Shown: piece after piece, positions 22,945 to 35,219 of the stretch
Position numbering within the stretch: the stretch's first letter is position 1
How the letters are laid out: the number at the start of each line of letters is the position of its first letter
DNA from: Balaenoptera acutorostrata
Taxonomy: Eukaryota; Chordata; Mammalia; Artiodactyla; Balaenopteridae
Length of the DNA stretch: 64,000 bases
Direction of reading: 5' to 3'
NCBI RefSeq assembly: GCF_949987535.1
Contig: NC_080067.1
Location: 58,896,405 to 58,960,404 of the forward strand
Made by a program: the position numbers and the translations under genes
The notes under the pieces: generated by a model
Database searches by the model: none
Seen by the model: the letters and a program-made list of their open reading frames with translations, nothing else
Told to the model about the DNA's origin: nothing

Positions 22945-24826
22945 TGTGCCTATCTTACTGTGTTTGGGGTCTCCTTTTCACAGGCTGCAGGTTCGTAGTT
23001 CCCTTTGTTTTTGGTATCTGTCCCCAGTGGCTAAGGTTGGTTCAGTGGGTTGTGTAGGCTTCCTGGTGGAGGGAACTAGTGCCTGAGTTCTGGTGGATGA
23101 GGCTAGATCTTGTCTTTCTGGTGGGCACGTCCACGTCTGGTGGTGTATTTTGTGGTGTCTGTGGCCTTATTATGATTTTAGGCAGCCTCTCTGCCAATGG
23201 ATGGGGTTGTGTTCCTGTCTAGCTAGTTGTTTGGCATAGGATGTCCAGCACTGTAGCTTGCTGGTCGTCGAGTGAAGCTGGGTCTTGATGTTGAGATGGA
23301 GATCTCTGGGAGATTTTTGCCGTTTGGTATTACGTGGAGCTGGGAGGTCTCTTGTGGACCAGTGTTCTGAAGTTGGCTCTCCCACCTCAGAGGCACGGCC
23401 CTGATGCCTGGCTGGAGCACCAAGAGCCTTTCGTCCACATGGCTCAGAGTAAAAGGGAGAAAAAATAGAAAGAAGAAAGAAAGAGGCTATAATATAGTGA
23501 AGTAAAATAAAGCTATTGTAAAGCAAAGCTATACAGACAAAATCTCACCCAGAAGCATATACATATACACTCACTAAAAAAAGGAAAAGGGGAAAAATTA
23601 ATATCTCCTGCTCCCAGAGTCCACCTCCTGAATTTGGGATGATTCGTTGTCTATTCAGGTATTCCACAGATGCAGGTACATCAAGTTGTCTGTGGAGCTT
23701 TAATCCGCTGCTCCCGAGGCTGCTGGGAGAGATTTCCCCTTCTCTTCCCTGTTCGCACAGCTCCTGGGGTTCAGCTTTGGATTTGGACCCGCCTCTGCGT
23801 GTAGGTCGCCTGAGGGCGTCTGTTCCCCGCCCAGACAGGACGGGGTTAAAGGAGCAGCTGCTTCGGGGGCTCTGGCTCACCCAGGCCGCGGGGAGGGAGG
23901 GGTACAGAGGAGGCGGGGCGAGCCTGCGGCGGCCGAGGCCGGCGTGACGTTGCACCAGCTCGAGGCGCGCAGTGCGTTCTCCCGGGGATGTTGTCCCCGG
24001 ATCCCGGGACCCTGGCAGTGGCGGGCTGCACAGGCTCCCGGGAGGGGAGGTGTGGAGAGTGACCTGTGCTCACACACAGGCTTTTTGGAGGCGGCAGCAG
24101 CAGCCCCAGCATCTCACGCCCGTCTCTGGGGTCCGCGCTGATCGCCGTGGCTTGCGCCCTTCTCTGGAGTTCGTTTAGGCGGCGCTCTGAATCCCCTCTC
24201 CTTGCCCGCAGCGAAACAAAGAGGCAAGAAAAAGTCTCTTGCCTCTTCGGCAGCTGCAGACCTTTTCCCGGTCTCCCTCCCGGCTAGCTGTGGTGCGCCA
24301 ACCCCTTCAGGCTGTGTTCACGCCGCCAGCCCCAGTCCTCTCCCTGCGATCCGACCGCAGCCCGAGCCTCAGCTCCCAGCCCCGCCCGCCCCGGCGGGGG
24401 AGCAGACAAGCCTCTCGGGCTGGTGAGTGCTGCTCGGCGCCGAGCCTCTGTGCGGGAACCTCTCCGCTTTGCCCTCCGCACCTCTGTGGCTGCGCTCTCC
24501 TCCGTGGCTCTGAAGCTCCCCCCTCCGCCCCCCGCAGTCTCCGCCCGCGAAGGGGCTCCTAGTGCGTGGAAACCTTTCCTCCTTCACGGCTCCCTCCCAC
24601 TGGTGCAGGTGCCGTCCCTATTCTTTTGTCTCTGTTATTTCTTTTTTCTTTTGCCCTACCCAAGTACGGGGGGAGTTTCTTGCCTTTTTGGAGGTCGGAC
24701 GTTTTCTGCCAGCGTTCAGTGGGTGTTCTGTAGGAGCAGTTCCACGTGTAGGTGTATTTCTACTGTATCTGTGGGAAGGAATGTGATCTCCGCGTCTTAC
24801 TCTTCCGCCATCTTCCCTCCCTTCCC
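22945..24826 (-). promoter_or_regulatory. L1 A 5' UTR and internal promoter
   Basis: 1.88 kb upstream of ORF1. The part at about 23700-24620 is very GC- and CpG-rich, unlike anything else in the window, and is therefore a probable methylation target. Mammalian L1 5' UTRs act as internal Pol II promoters. The very 5' end carries the YY1-like motif at 24805-24814. Frames within it (for example 136 codons at 23545-23955) are GC artefacts with no family match. Confidence 0.85.
24805..24814 (-). promoter_or_regulatory. YY1-like site at L1 A start
   Basis: ccgccatctt on the plus strand is AAGATGGCGG on the element strand, about a dozen bases from the 5' end. In human L1 the equivalent YY1 site positions transcription initiation. 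Inference by similarity. Confidence 0.7.
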
Positions 24827-24837
24827 CTGTTGAATTT
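24827..24837. repeat. Target-site duplication, right copy (L1 A)
   Basis: ctgttgaattt, identical to 17772-17782. Confidence 0.92.
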
Positions 24838-26035
24838 CTATATGAATTTTAGGATCAGCTTGTTTACTCTGCAAAAAAGGCAGCAGAAATTTTGATAAGG
24901 ATTGTTCTGAATTTTTCAATCAAGGGCAGCATTGCCATCTTAACAATATTAAGACATGATCATTGAACGTGGGATGTATTTCCATTTATTTATAACTTTT
25001 TAAGTTTTTTTCAATAATGTTTTGTAGTTTTCAGTGTATAAGATTTTCACTTCTTTTGTTAAGTTTATTTCTAAGTATTTTATCCTTTTTGATGCTATTT
25101 TAAATGCAATGGTTTCCTTAATATCATTTTCACAAAGTTGATTGTTAGTATATAGAAATATAATTGATTTTTATACATTTGATCTTGTATCCTGCCATCT
25201 TGCTGAGTTTATTAGTCCTAATAGTTTTTCTAGTTGATTCCTTAGGATATTCTATATGCAACATAATGTCACCTGCAAATAAAAATAGTTTTACTTCTTT
25301 CTTTTCTAGGTGGACATTTTTTGTTCTTGTGTAATTGCTGTGTCTAGAACCTCCAGTAAAATTTTTTTAATTAATTAATTAATTTATTTATTTATTTATG
25401 GCTGTGTTGGGTCTTCGTCATTGGGTCTTCATTGCTGTGCATGGGCTTTCTCTAGTTGCAGCAAGCGGAGGTTACTCTTTGTTGTGGTGTGCAGGCTTCT
25501 CATTGTGGTGGCTTCTCTTGTGGAGCACAGGCTCTAGGCCCGCGGGCTTCAGTAGTTGTGGCACATGAGCTCAGTAATTGTGGCTTGTGGGCTCTAGAGC
25601 TCAGGCTCAGTAGTTGTGGCACACAGGCATAGTTGCTCTGCGGCATGTGGGATCTTCCCAGACCAGGGATCGAACCCGTGTCCCCTGCATTGGCAGGCAG
25701 ATTCTCAACCACTGCGCCACCAGGGAAGTCCTGAGAACCTCCAGTACAATGCTGAATAAAAGTAAAGAGTGGACATTTCTGTCTTGTTCCTGATATTAGG
25801 AGGAAATCATTTAGGTTTTTTTACCATACCATTAAGTTATATTAGCTGTGTTTTATTTGTAAATGCCCTTTATCAGGTTGAGGAAATTCCTTTGTATTCA
25901 TTCATAGTGTTTTGTGAATTTTTATCATGAAAGGGTATTGAATTTTATCAAATACTTTTTCTTTGTCTATTGACATGATTATATAATTTTGGTTTTTTTC
26001 TATTAATATGATATATTACATTAATTAACTTTTGG
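24838..26035 (-). mobile_element. Old L1, continuation (right half)
   Basis: Continues the old L1 split by copy A: 'ctatatgaattttaggatca', 'gggcagcattgccatcttaa', 'cctgccatcttgctgagttt', and on to 'ttttctattaatatgatata', where L1 homology stops. Diverged ORF2 on the minus strand with broken frames. SINE 2 is inserted at 25346-25746. Confidence 0.88.
25346..25746 (-). mobile_element. CHR-type SINE, copy 2 (long variant)
   Basis: Body 25359-25733 with a 13-bp TSD, agaacctccagta, at 25346-25358 and 25734-25746. Minus strand. It is longer than the other copies because a middle segment is repeated ('ctcagtaattgtggcttgtg' and 'ctcagtagttgtggcacaca' style units). The tail is T7 plus ttaa/attt repeats on the plus strand. 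It is inserted in the old L1. Confidence 0.92.
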
Positions 26036-26480
26036 AATTAATATGATTTTAAAGTATGTTTTTAATGAGTTCCTTATCAAGATCGTTTAAGGGGCCACCA
26101 AAAAAGTTGTACCTACACTGTAGCATCTCTAACTTGGTTAATGGATCGTGATTGGTATTTCAGAAATTAGTGCTGAAATTAGTTTTGTAAACTCATATCT
26201 TTGCCACCAGTTAATAATTTAATCTGAGAAAATTTTTATCCACATTTTAAAATATTTCAATTGCTATTTTCAAAGATGGGATCATACCTTTTCAAAATTT
26301 TCTCCTGTAAGTTTTCAGCATCAAAGTCTATATCCACATTTATTAGGTATAATGTATTCTTTTAAAATACATCATAATGTATGTATTGATCTTTATCATG
26401 TGCAAAGTGAATTCTCAATCACTCAGGAGCTGGTTTTAACTAAGTTACAATGTGAACACCTTCCTTTCTAACTTTTATTC
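26036..26480. other. No gene recognised
   Basis: AT-rich, no repeat I can name. Confidence 0.55.
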
Positions 26481-26484
26481 CTAC

Positions 26485-26700
26485 ATTCAACAATAATTAT
26501 TGTTCCTCTACTTGGTACAAGGCCATGCCAAGTGTTGAGGATACAATGTAAACAAAACCAGCAGGGTTTGTTCTTTTATGAAGTTTACAGTATTGTGTAA
26601 GACAAACATTAAACAAATGACCCGAAACTAAATGTATAATTACTTATTGTGATAAGTGCTGTAAATAAAGTACAAGATAGGAAACAGTGTAATTAAATGT
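26485..26700 (+). repeat. L2 LINE 3' fragment
   Basis: Follows L2 order: 'tacattcaacaataattatt', 'gccaagtgttgaggatacaa', 'tgtaaacaaaaccagcaggg', then 'tgtgataagtgctgtaaata'. Plus orientation, diverged. Confidence 0.75.
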
Positions 26701-27164
26701 TACTGAATATGGGAGGGAGGGAAAATTGCTTACCATCCATGATTACCCTTGAAAATTTCTCAATGGGTAAATTTTGATATACATGACTTCTGTATATAAT
26801 GCTGTACACAAATTTTATGGTGTGGACTCTGAATTAGACTAAAGAAAGGAATAAAATGGAAAACATATGTGGTTGTTAGGACTGTTTAAAAAAAGTAACT
26901 CTACAATTCATAGGATAAAAAGAGTATGAATGGATAATTCTAAACTATTCCTGCTTTCCAGAAGGATTTACTCTTTTTTCATTTGATAATAAGACTAATT
27001 CATATTAATATATTTAATAGATTTACATATTGTAAAGATTAAACAAGATGCTATGCTCATCTAATTTGGTTTAGGTTTTAAATTCTCCAATTATATATAT
27101 GAGAGGTTCAACTTCTGCCTATGCCATTTGGACAATTAGTTAATCTTCCTATTTTTCATTTTTT

Positions 27165-27300
27165 TTTCAATTTGTAAAGAAGGCAATAATCAGAGTTCCT
27201 GCCTACTAGTGTATTTGTTAGGGTTAAAATGAAATTATCCAAAAAAGTATTTTAGCATAACATCTGGCACATATTAGGACTCAATAAATGTTAGCTACAT
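27165..27300 (+). repeat. MIR 3' fragment
   Basis: 'aatttgtaaagaaggcaata ... agcataacatctggcacata' ending 'aggactcaataaatgttagc' is the MIR 3' half (…agtgcctggcacatagtagg…caataaatgttagct). Plus orientation. Confidence 0.7.
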
Positions 27301-28660
27301 CTACTAGTAATTAATTTGTGGGATCTTTTTGTCTGTCAAAATGGGAAAATTTAGAAAAGGTAAAACCAAGAGTAGTTGCCTCCTACGCCATTAATGATTC
27401 TAGGATTAGACAAAATGAGATTTGAAGAATGTCATGTATTTCATAGATATACAATTCTCCTGTTTTTACTATCTTAGATAATGGTAAGAAAAAGGATATA
27501 TCTCAAAGGATTACTTAGTTGCTCTAATATTATGGTGATGAACTAGTTTTTGTCAGTTTGTTTCAGTGTAGCACGTCTAAACATGACTTGTTGATTACTG
27601 TCCAGCATTGCCTGGAACAGCTTGGAACAAAAACATAAACTTTTAGCATTATTTATGCTATCTTATTAACTGATGATGCCTATCAAGTCTTTTCTTATTT
27701 CAGTAATAAGATTTCATATTGACATATCAGGAATTATTATATATCAGTTTGACTCTATTCTGTCAAGTTTCCATTGTGGCATTTTTTTATTCACTAATTT
27801 TCCTTAAGCATTTTGTTACAAAAGCATAATCAACTCTGTGAGAAATAAAGACCACTGTTTAGATACCACTGGAGAACCCAGTGAATTATCTCATCAAAGT
27901 TTGCCATCTTAGACTATATTTACATTTTGAAAACAAATAAAAATATGAGATAATTCATAACTATCCAAGAAAAAAATTCTGCTTCAGTTGTGTAGGCATT
28001 TTATGTAAAAGTATATTTTGACCTAAATTATCCATGTGATGACCCTAGTTCTCTATAACCTATATTGGGCCTGAATTATCCTATTAATTATCAAAGTGAT
28101 TGAACTAACTTTGTTTCTGATTATATACCAGTATCTTCCCTGCCTTCATAGCAGCAGTAGTTATTAACCACTGTGTAGTTTATTATTTACTTGTTTGAGG
28201 ATAACCATAGCAGCCTTTACTTATCTGATGATGAATGGTTTATCAGGGCCTTTCTATATATCATCACTAATCCTGTGTCACAGGTTGGCCTCCACCCAAA
28301 GCTGACTCTAACACAGAGTTTAGGGTACAGGATGTTTGGAATGGTGTGCCCTGGGACCAATACCTGTGGAAGGCAGGAAAGGAAGCAGGATTGGGCCAGA
28401 GTTAAACTACTCCATTGTCCCAATGACAGTCTTCACCAGCACCACAGGAAGATCTGGAGCTAGAATGACCCGTGAGAGTTTTCCTGAGTCGGGCCTAGAG
28501 GGGCAGAACTTTTTTTTCCATGTAAGTCAGTCATTCGATGTGGGACACCCAGGATATCACTGTGGGCCAGGTGAGTCTCTGCCTTTAAGTCTGACCTTTG
28601 AAGGGACTGATAGCTGAAAGCTGTTTCCTAACAGCCCTCTCAGGAGTGGAGACCACAACT
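27301..28660. other. No gene recognised; small odd block near 28230-28640
   Basis: Most is AT-rich and featureless. The block 28230-28640 is less AT-rich and open in overlapping plus frames (90 and 93 codons), but neither translation resembles a known protein. Possibly an old unclassified repeat. Confidence 0.45.
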
Positions 28661-28663
28661 CCT

Positions 28664-29044
28664 TTCTTTTTTTTTTTTTTTTAATCTAAATATTTTAATT
28701 TTTTTCTTCCAACACTGTATAAGTTTAAGGTATACAGGATAATGATTTGACTTACATGCATCATGAAATGGTTACCACAGTAAGTTTAATGACTATCCAT
28801 CACCTCATATAGATAAAAAATAAACGAAATAGAAAACCAAATTTCTTCCTTGTGATGAGGACTTGTAGGGCTTACTCTCTCAACAACTTTCATGTATAAC
28901 ACATAGCAGTGTAAATTATATTAATCGTGTTGTACATTACATCCCTCATACTTACTTATAACTGGAAGTTTATACCTTTTCACCACATTCTTCCAGTTCC
29001 CCTCCCTCCACTTCTGCTTCTGGTAACTACAAATCTGATCTCTT
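28664..29044 (-). mobile_element. Old L1 3' UTR (outer unit)
   Basis: Plus-strand T run 28664-28682, then an L1 3'-UTR sequence: 'taagtttaaggtatacagga', 'gaaatggttaccacagtaag', 'cttataactggaagtttata'. It is a diverged sibling of the next unit rather than its continuation. Confidence 0.75.
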
Positions 29045-30345
29045 TTTCTGTAAATTTATTTGTTTGTTGAAGTATAACTGAGCTACAATACTATGTTAGT
29101 TCCTGATACACAACATAGTGATTCAATATTGCTATACATTACAAAATGATCACCACAATAAGTCTTGTTACCCCACACTGTACATTTCATACTTGTGACT
29201 CATTTATTTTGTAACTGGAAGTTTGTACCTCCTAATCTTCTTCACCTACTTTTCTTGTTCCCCCATGCCACTCCTTTCTGGCAACCACCTTTATGTTGTC
29301 TGTATCTATGAATCTGTTTCTGTTTTGTTATGTTTGTTCATTTGTCTTGTTTTCTAGATTCCACATATAAATGAAATCATATGGCATTTATCTTTCTCTG
29401 TCTGACTTATTTCCCTTAACATAATATCCTATAGGTTCATCCATGTTGTCAAAAATGGCAATATTTAATTCTTGATCATGACTAACATTCCATTGTGTGT
29501 GTGTGTGTCTGTGTATACACCACATCTTTATCCATTCATCTATCAAAGGGCACTTAAGTTGTATCCATATCTTGGCTATTGTAAATAATGCTGCAGTGAC
29601 ATTGGGGTACATATATCTTTTTGAATTAGAGTTTTTATTTTCTTCAGATAAATACCCAGGAGTGGAATTGCTAGATTGTATGATAGTTCTATTTTTAATT
29701 TTTTGAGGAACCTTCATACTGTTTTCCATACTGGCTACACCAATTTACGTTCCCATCAATAGCAAACAAGGCTTCTCATTTCTCCACATCTTCGCCAACA
29801 CTTGTTATTTGTTGTCTTTTTGATAATAACTATTCTAATAGTTGTGAAGTAATATCTCATTGTGGGTTTGATTTTCATTTCCCTGGCGATTAGTGATGTT
29901 GAGCATATTTTCATGTGTCTGTTGGCCATCTGTAGGTTTTCTTTGGAAAAATATCTATTCAGGACCTCTGCCCATTTTTTAATTGAGTTGTTTGATTTTA
30001 TTGATGTTGAGTTTCTATGAGTTCTTTGTATATTTTGGATATTAATCCCTTATAAGATATATCATTTGTGAATATCTTCTCCCATTCAGTAGGTGGCCTT
30101 TTTGGTTGCTGATAGTTTCCTTCACTGTGTATAAACTTTTTAGTTTGATTTAGTCCCGTTTGTTTATGTTTGCTTTTGTTTCCATTGCCTGAGGGGATAC
30201 ATCCCAAAAATATTGCTAAGACCAGTATCAAATGCATACTGCTTATGTTTTCTTCTAGAAGTTTTATGGTTTCAGGTCTTACATCTAAATATTTTATCCA
30301 TTTTGAGTTTATTTTTGAATATGGTATGAGAAATTAGTCCAATAT
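29045..30345 (-). mobile_element. Old L1, 5'-truncated (second 3' UTR plus ORF2 end)
   Basis: A second 3'-UTR unit ('ttgaagtataactgagctac', 'aaatgatcaccacaataagt', 'gtaactggaagtttgtacct') runs into a diverged ORF2 C-terminus ('gaggaaccttcatactgttt', 'ggccatctgtaggttttctt') and stops near 30345. Reading frames are broken. Minus strand. Confidence 0.85.
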
Positions 30346-30454
30346 GATTTTTTTTGACACCAAGAATTAGAATCTTTTCTGATTCCAAAAGAATCAAACA
30401 AGTCTTTCCTTGATGATGGATCACAGATTTAACAACCCAGCAAATTCTGCATGG

Positions 30455-30600
30455 AAAATACTATTATCCCCATTTTACGGAGAGCAAAACTGAGATTTTT
30501 CTAGTTGCATAGACAATGGTTGCCTGAAAACGGGATCCAAAACTAGGATTGTCTGATTCCATAGCCCTATACTTTCCACTGTACTTCATCGCTTTCGCAG
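30455..30600 (+). repeat. MIR/L2-type fragment
   Basis: 'attatccccattttacggag' and 'gattgtctgattccatagcc' follow the MIR-type order 'attatccccattttacagat ... tctgactccaaagcc'. Plus orientation. Confidence 0.65.
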
Positions 30601-30794
30601 GTTTTTGTGTGGTGATAGAATTTTCAGAAACATACCAGTCTTTTTTTTTCAAGCCAAATATATATCCAAATATCTTCCTACTGATTTGACTATAGCTAAT
30701 TTACATAGTCCTTTTATTCTGCATTACAGTTTATAGTACATTTTCTCAGACATAATATGAGCAGGTAAGGTTATGTGTTCTTACAGCCATTTGG

Positions 30795-30950
30795 TAAACA
30801 AGACAGGATAAGCATCATTATTTCCAATTATAGACTAGGGAACAGACACAAAAGTAATCAGGTGATTTTACTCAGTCACAAGATAAATGAGAAAACTTGA
30901 AATTGAGCTTGAGTGTTCTAAGTCCAGAGTACGGATACAGTACTCTTCAT
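30795..30950 (+). repeat. MIR/L2-type fragment
   Basis: 'gcatcattatttccaattat', 'gggaacagacacaaaagtaa', 'tgttctaagtccagagtac' match the same region as the preceding copy, more diverged. Confidence 0.5.
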
Positions 30951-31525
30951 TAAGAATTCATTTATTAGGAATGTGCTTGTGTGTTTTAGTGTTTCAGCCT
31001 TTAGAGGATTTGAAATGTTAGTTCACATACTAGGTCTTTATGAAGTGCCACTCTAATTGAATATGGACCTATCTCTTACATCAGCATTTTTACTACCCTA
31101 TTTTTTTCCTGCATGAATACCATAATAATCTTCCTTTGAAATATTCATCATTTGCTTCTAGTTAACAAAAATGTATACCGAAATTGCACACTGAAGTGAA
31201 ATAACACCGATAACTCTATTGGATAGAACTTACATTTGTTAGCAATAGGTTCTGGTTCTTGCCCATACAATACACTCAACTGTGTCCGAGTTGAAGCGTA
31301 AGGATAATAGCTACCCCATTTTATCAGATACAGCATCCACTGGATGCAGAATTTAATTTGTGCTAAAATATTCTTCTTATGTTTTGTTTTTTCCCTGTAT
31401 GTATTTTTTCTTTTAATTTGCTTGTTTGACATGTGGCCATGATGATAGCTTCAGGAAGTCTTTTGCCATGAATTTGTAGCTTGCAAGTATATATAAATAG
31501 TCCAAATACTAGAAGTAGACATGAA
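30951..31525. other. No gene recognised
   Basis: The 94-codon minus frame at 31148-31432 is Lys/Tyr-rich, as AT-rich noise tends to be. Confidence 0.55.
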
Positions 31526-31832
31526 CAGAACAGATTTTTTTTTTTAATTTATTTTTATTTTTGGCTGTGTTAGGTCTTCGTTTCTGTGCGAGGGCTTTCT
31601 CTAGTTGCGGCAAGCGGGGGCCACTCTTCATCGCGGTGCACGGGCCTCTATCATGGCCTCTCTTGTTGCAGAGCACAGGCTCCAGATGCGCAGGCTCAGT
31701 AGTTGTGACACACAGGCTTAGTTGCTCCGCGGCATGTGGGATCTTCCCAGACTGGGGCTCGAACCCGTTTCCCCTGCATTGGCAGGCAGATTCTCAACCA
31801 CTGTGCCACCAGGGAAGCCCCAGAACAGATTT
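31526..31832 (-). mobile_element. CHR-type SINE, copy 3
   Basis: Body 31538-31820, TSD cagaacagattt at 31526-31537 and 31821-31832. Minus strand. The head (GGGCTTCCCTGGTGGCAC) and a B-box-like GGGTTCGAGCCCC are both clear on the element strand. Confidence 0.93.
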
Positions 31833-34631
31833 AATAATAAAAGACTTTATTTCTTTCTTTTCCTCATTCTTTTTTGCATATTATTTTTAATATTGGGACT
31901 TACTTTATGTTTCCTTTTTAGCTAGACTCTACGTACTTAGTGAGATTTGAAACATTCTCATAAAGATACCCTCAATTAAAATAAATCTGAAAAGAAAGGC
32001 GAGTTAAATTTCTATATAGCCTTAAAGTTCAAAATAATACTTTGCTTATCTCTTTTATTTTCATTGTTTTATATACACACACACACACATACAGTGGCAG
32101 CAATGGAATTTACCAATAATATGAAGCCCAAACTAAGTTACTATGTGGTTTCATCTAAGGCATGGAATTTTATATTTTGTCCACTAAAATCATCTGGCTT
32201 TTGAATTTTTATATTGGTGCATAATCCTTAAAAAGAAATAAGATTTACTTGAAATTTGCAGTGTTTTTTTAGGATTGTGAAAACATATTAATGACAAATG
32301 AATAATTTGATGTTTTGAATCTTCTAAGTATTAATAAAAACCATACAAATTAAAATTCCCATGCATAGGTACCCCTTAACATAAATTCATTAGAGGAGTT
32401 AACACTTATGAAATAACAAAATAGACTGTGAATTCATTCTCCACAATATGAAAATTAAGTGTCAAAAAAATCATTAAACAAGGCCTCACTGTATCTGACT
32501 CAACACTTCATCTCATGGTGTTCTATGGCTATTCAGTTCTGCTAATATAATACGCAGACGCAAATGGTCAAATGAAGCAAAAGAGAAAAAGAAGGCAAAA
32601 CTGGCAGTCTACTTTTTAGTAGACTTTAAAGAATTTTAGAACATTCCTATTTATGAAAATATGTGAGCTAGATAGTGTATTCAATATATATTGTGTCATA
32701 GAATTGAGAAAATGCTGCAAACGAAAGTCAGTAGAACAACTACCCTTATTTAACAGGCATGATAAATTAGTTGAGCTTTGCTGAAACTCCTAGCCTTCCA
32801 GGATCCTGGCCATCACTTCTGGTACCTTTATTATTACACATTTCTACTTGGTATATTATTTTCTCCTGTGAAGAAGCATCTCTGCTTATTTAATGGAATA
32901 TGGTGGAAAACCAGGATTTGCTTTAGAGAAAGCTTTAATAATCTACTTTCCAAAATTATATTCATTTAAAAAAGTAAAAAAATGTTGTGTGTGTGGTGGC
33001 AGTGATGTAGGAGTGACTGTGTGTGTATCTGTGTATGTGTGTTTGTATGTATTTATCTATGTTTATGTAGTCCATCCAAACTTTGAGACCTTTAGCTTGT
33101 GTTATGAAATAGATTTTAAAATCACATTTAAAAGTATAATTTTACAACTACAGCTTTCTGTAAACCTTTTCTCATGTATATTGACCAATTATGTATCCTA
33201 TTTTGTTTTGTTGCAACTACCTAATGAGTCCCCAGTGATTTTGAAAAGTTGAATGAGTATTAAATAAGTAAATAAATAAATATTTTGCATGGAAATTTTT
33301 TAAAACCTACTATAAAATCTGTATTGTAAACCTGAAGCAAGTAAGAAATCAAAACAGGCAATATGGCATGTAGTCAGATATGGAAATGGTACTAGGGATA
33401 TATATAGTCTCCATTTGCGCTGAAAATGTCCTGGACTGTAGTATTCTTTTTGGTTGTTAGAATATAGTAGCAGCAGCTTCTATTAAAAAGAACCATGTTG
33501 TGTGAAAGCAACACAATTTATATGTATAATCAATGAAATTTCTGTCCAGCATACTAGGATGCAGCTTAAAATAATATGGCAAGAACCTAGGGATCTATCT
33601 TCCTTAAATTATTAATATGTTCATATTCCACCAATTTTACTTTACAATAGCACAATAAAAGCTTTGATGAGCATTGGCCTTTCTACAGTGACCAAATGCT
33701 TATAAAGGTGCCAAGAATTTTCAGTGAAGCCTTTGCAATGAGTCAGTTTATACAAAATATTTTCACGGCATCATATTCAAGGAAGTGACATGATACATAA
33801 CTTACAAAAGAATCATTGGGAAATAGATTGACATTTTGTATCACAATAAAGACTACATGAGGGTAGATAGATAATACTTAAGTAGTGTATAAGTTAGTTG
33901 ATATTTCTTGAACCTCTCTACTAATTTTATAAAATTATTTATTTTTCTGAGTCTCTCTCTCTGGATATTATTACTGGCCAAAATAACTTACCTATCCCCA
34001 TAGTTAGTACCCTCATTGTTTTCAAAAAGTAAAGTAGAAAATAATATATATTTAAGCTCTCAGACTTTTACGTTACGTATATAGTATTAAATATTTCTTC
34101 AACAGATATTTAGTGTCTAATATGTGAAAGCATAGCGTATGCCCCTCCCCGCCATCCCCACCCCAATGTACTGCATTGTAATAAGAACTATTTCTTATGG
34201 AAGTTTAATCAAAATGTGAATGTTGTGGGTACAGAAGGCTGAAAACTATCAGCCTAGGTAAATATTTGAGGACTGGGAAAACTTTAAGCATGTATTTTTT
34301 GCATAATTTTTATGTATGGAATCCTACAATTTTGTCTTTTTTAGGCCATCTTACTGGAACAATTAAAAGCCATTTTGTGAAGTGAGATCAAAAGATGCTA
34401 GGCTCTTTTATTGATTCCAGTACTCCCAAACAGCACAAATTCATTTAAAGTTCCCTGAGGAGAGCATTCCCAACACTTCAGTTAGAACTTGAATCTTCTG
34501 TTCTTTTTGGGGTTTTTATTTCATTTGGACAACAATTCCAACAAGTTCATTTGGGAGCTCAAAATGAACCTTATTAAGAGTGTTTTCATCTACCATAAAT
34601 ATGCAAGAGATACGTGTCCTCCTATGCTTTG

Positions 34632-34633
<2 letters not shown>
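31833..34633. other. No gene recognised; AT-rich unique DNA
   Basis: A short (AC)n tract lies at 32073-32090. A tg-rich low-complexity stretch at 32984-33060 explains a 119-codon frame. No other feature. Confidence 0.6.

Positions 34634-34671
<38 letters not shown>
34634..34671 (+). repeat. (TG)n microsatellite
   Basis: About 19 TG units. Frames crossing it on both strands are artefacts of the repeat. Confidence 0.95.
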
Positions 34672-34672
<1 letters not shown>

Positions 34673-35219
34673 TAGGGATTGCTGTAATAATCATGTCCAG
34701 TTTAACTACTACTGTCAGAAATAATTCTTTAATAACAGCTATTCTGAAACAAAAGTAGTTTTTGGCAGATATCTTCCAAAATGTAATTGGCTTATATATA
34801 ACTATACCATATGGCCAGTCAGCTCTTTCCATTACTTAGAGTATATTTTGCAATTAATTCATCCTGGAACTTTGACTGCAAAGCTATGTTTCTCACAAAG
34901 AGATGGCCTATGGGTACATTATTCATAATATTTTGTGCCTTAGATAAATGTCTGGTAACTCCAGCTTCAATAATTATACAGGCCAAAACAATGTCAGACA
35001 TGCCCTATGACATACCATGTGTTTCTACCACACATTGGGTATGTTTCATATAATTTGTCATTAGTAGATAGAAAATACAAAATTGAGTTTTCTTTGGCTC
35101 ATGCAGGAAGGGAACCAAACTATTTTAAGAGTCTTGACCCTAGTTTTACGACATCCTTGGGCTCACCTCTTTACAGAATTAAGTGCCCATCCATTTAGCA
35201 AGGATGTCAGTTTAGACAA

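Larger units (their letters stand above)
17783..24826 (-). mobile_element. L1: Full-length LINE-1 (copy A), both ORFs intact
   Basis: Complete L1 of about 7.04 kb on the minus strand. On its own strand the order is: 5' UTR (24826-22945), ORF1 (22944-22051), 58-bp spacer, ORF2 (21992-18174), 3' UTR and poly(A) (plus-strand T run 17783-17795). An AATAAA signal (TTTATT at 17804-17809) lies 8 nt before the tail. TSDs of 11 bp bracket it. The 5' end carries a YY1-like AAGATGGCGG, as expected for an untruncated start. It is nested inside an older L1. Structure and intact frames indicate a relatively recent insertion and a candidate active element; activity itself cannot be read from sequence. Confidence 0.96.

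Noticed and set aside
23545..24587. Many overlapping frames and a CpG island that could suggest a host gene start
   Set aside because: The region lies between L1 ORF1 and the L1 5' end inside the TSDs, so it is the L1 5' UTR; no frame matches a protein family.
28191..28617. Two overlapping plus frames of 90 and 93 codons
   Set aside because: No motif, no homology I recognise, no splice or poly(A) context.
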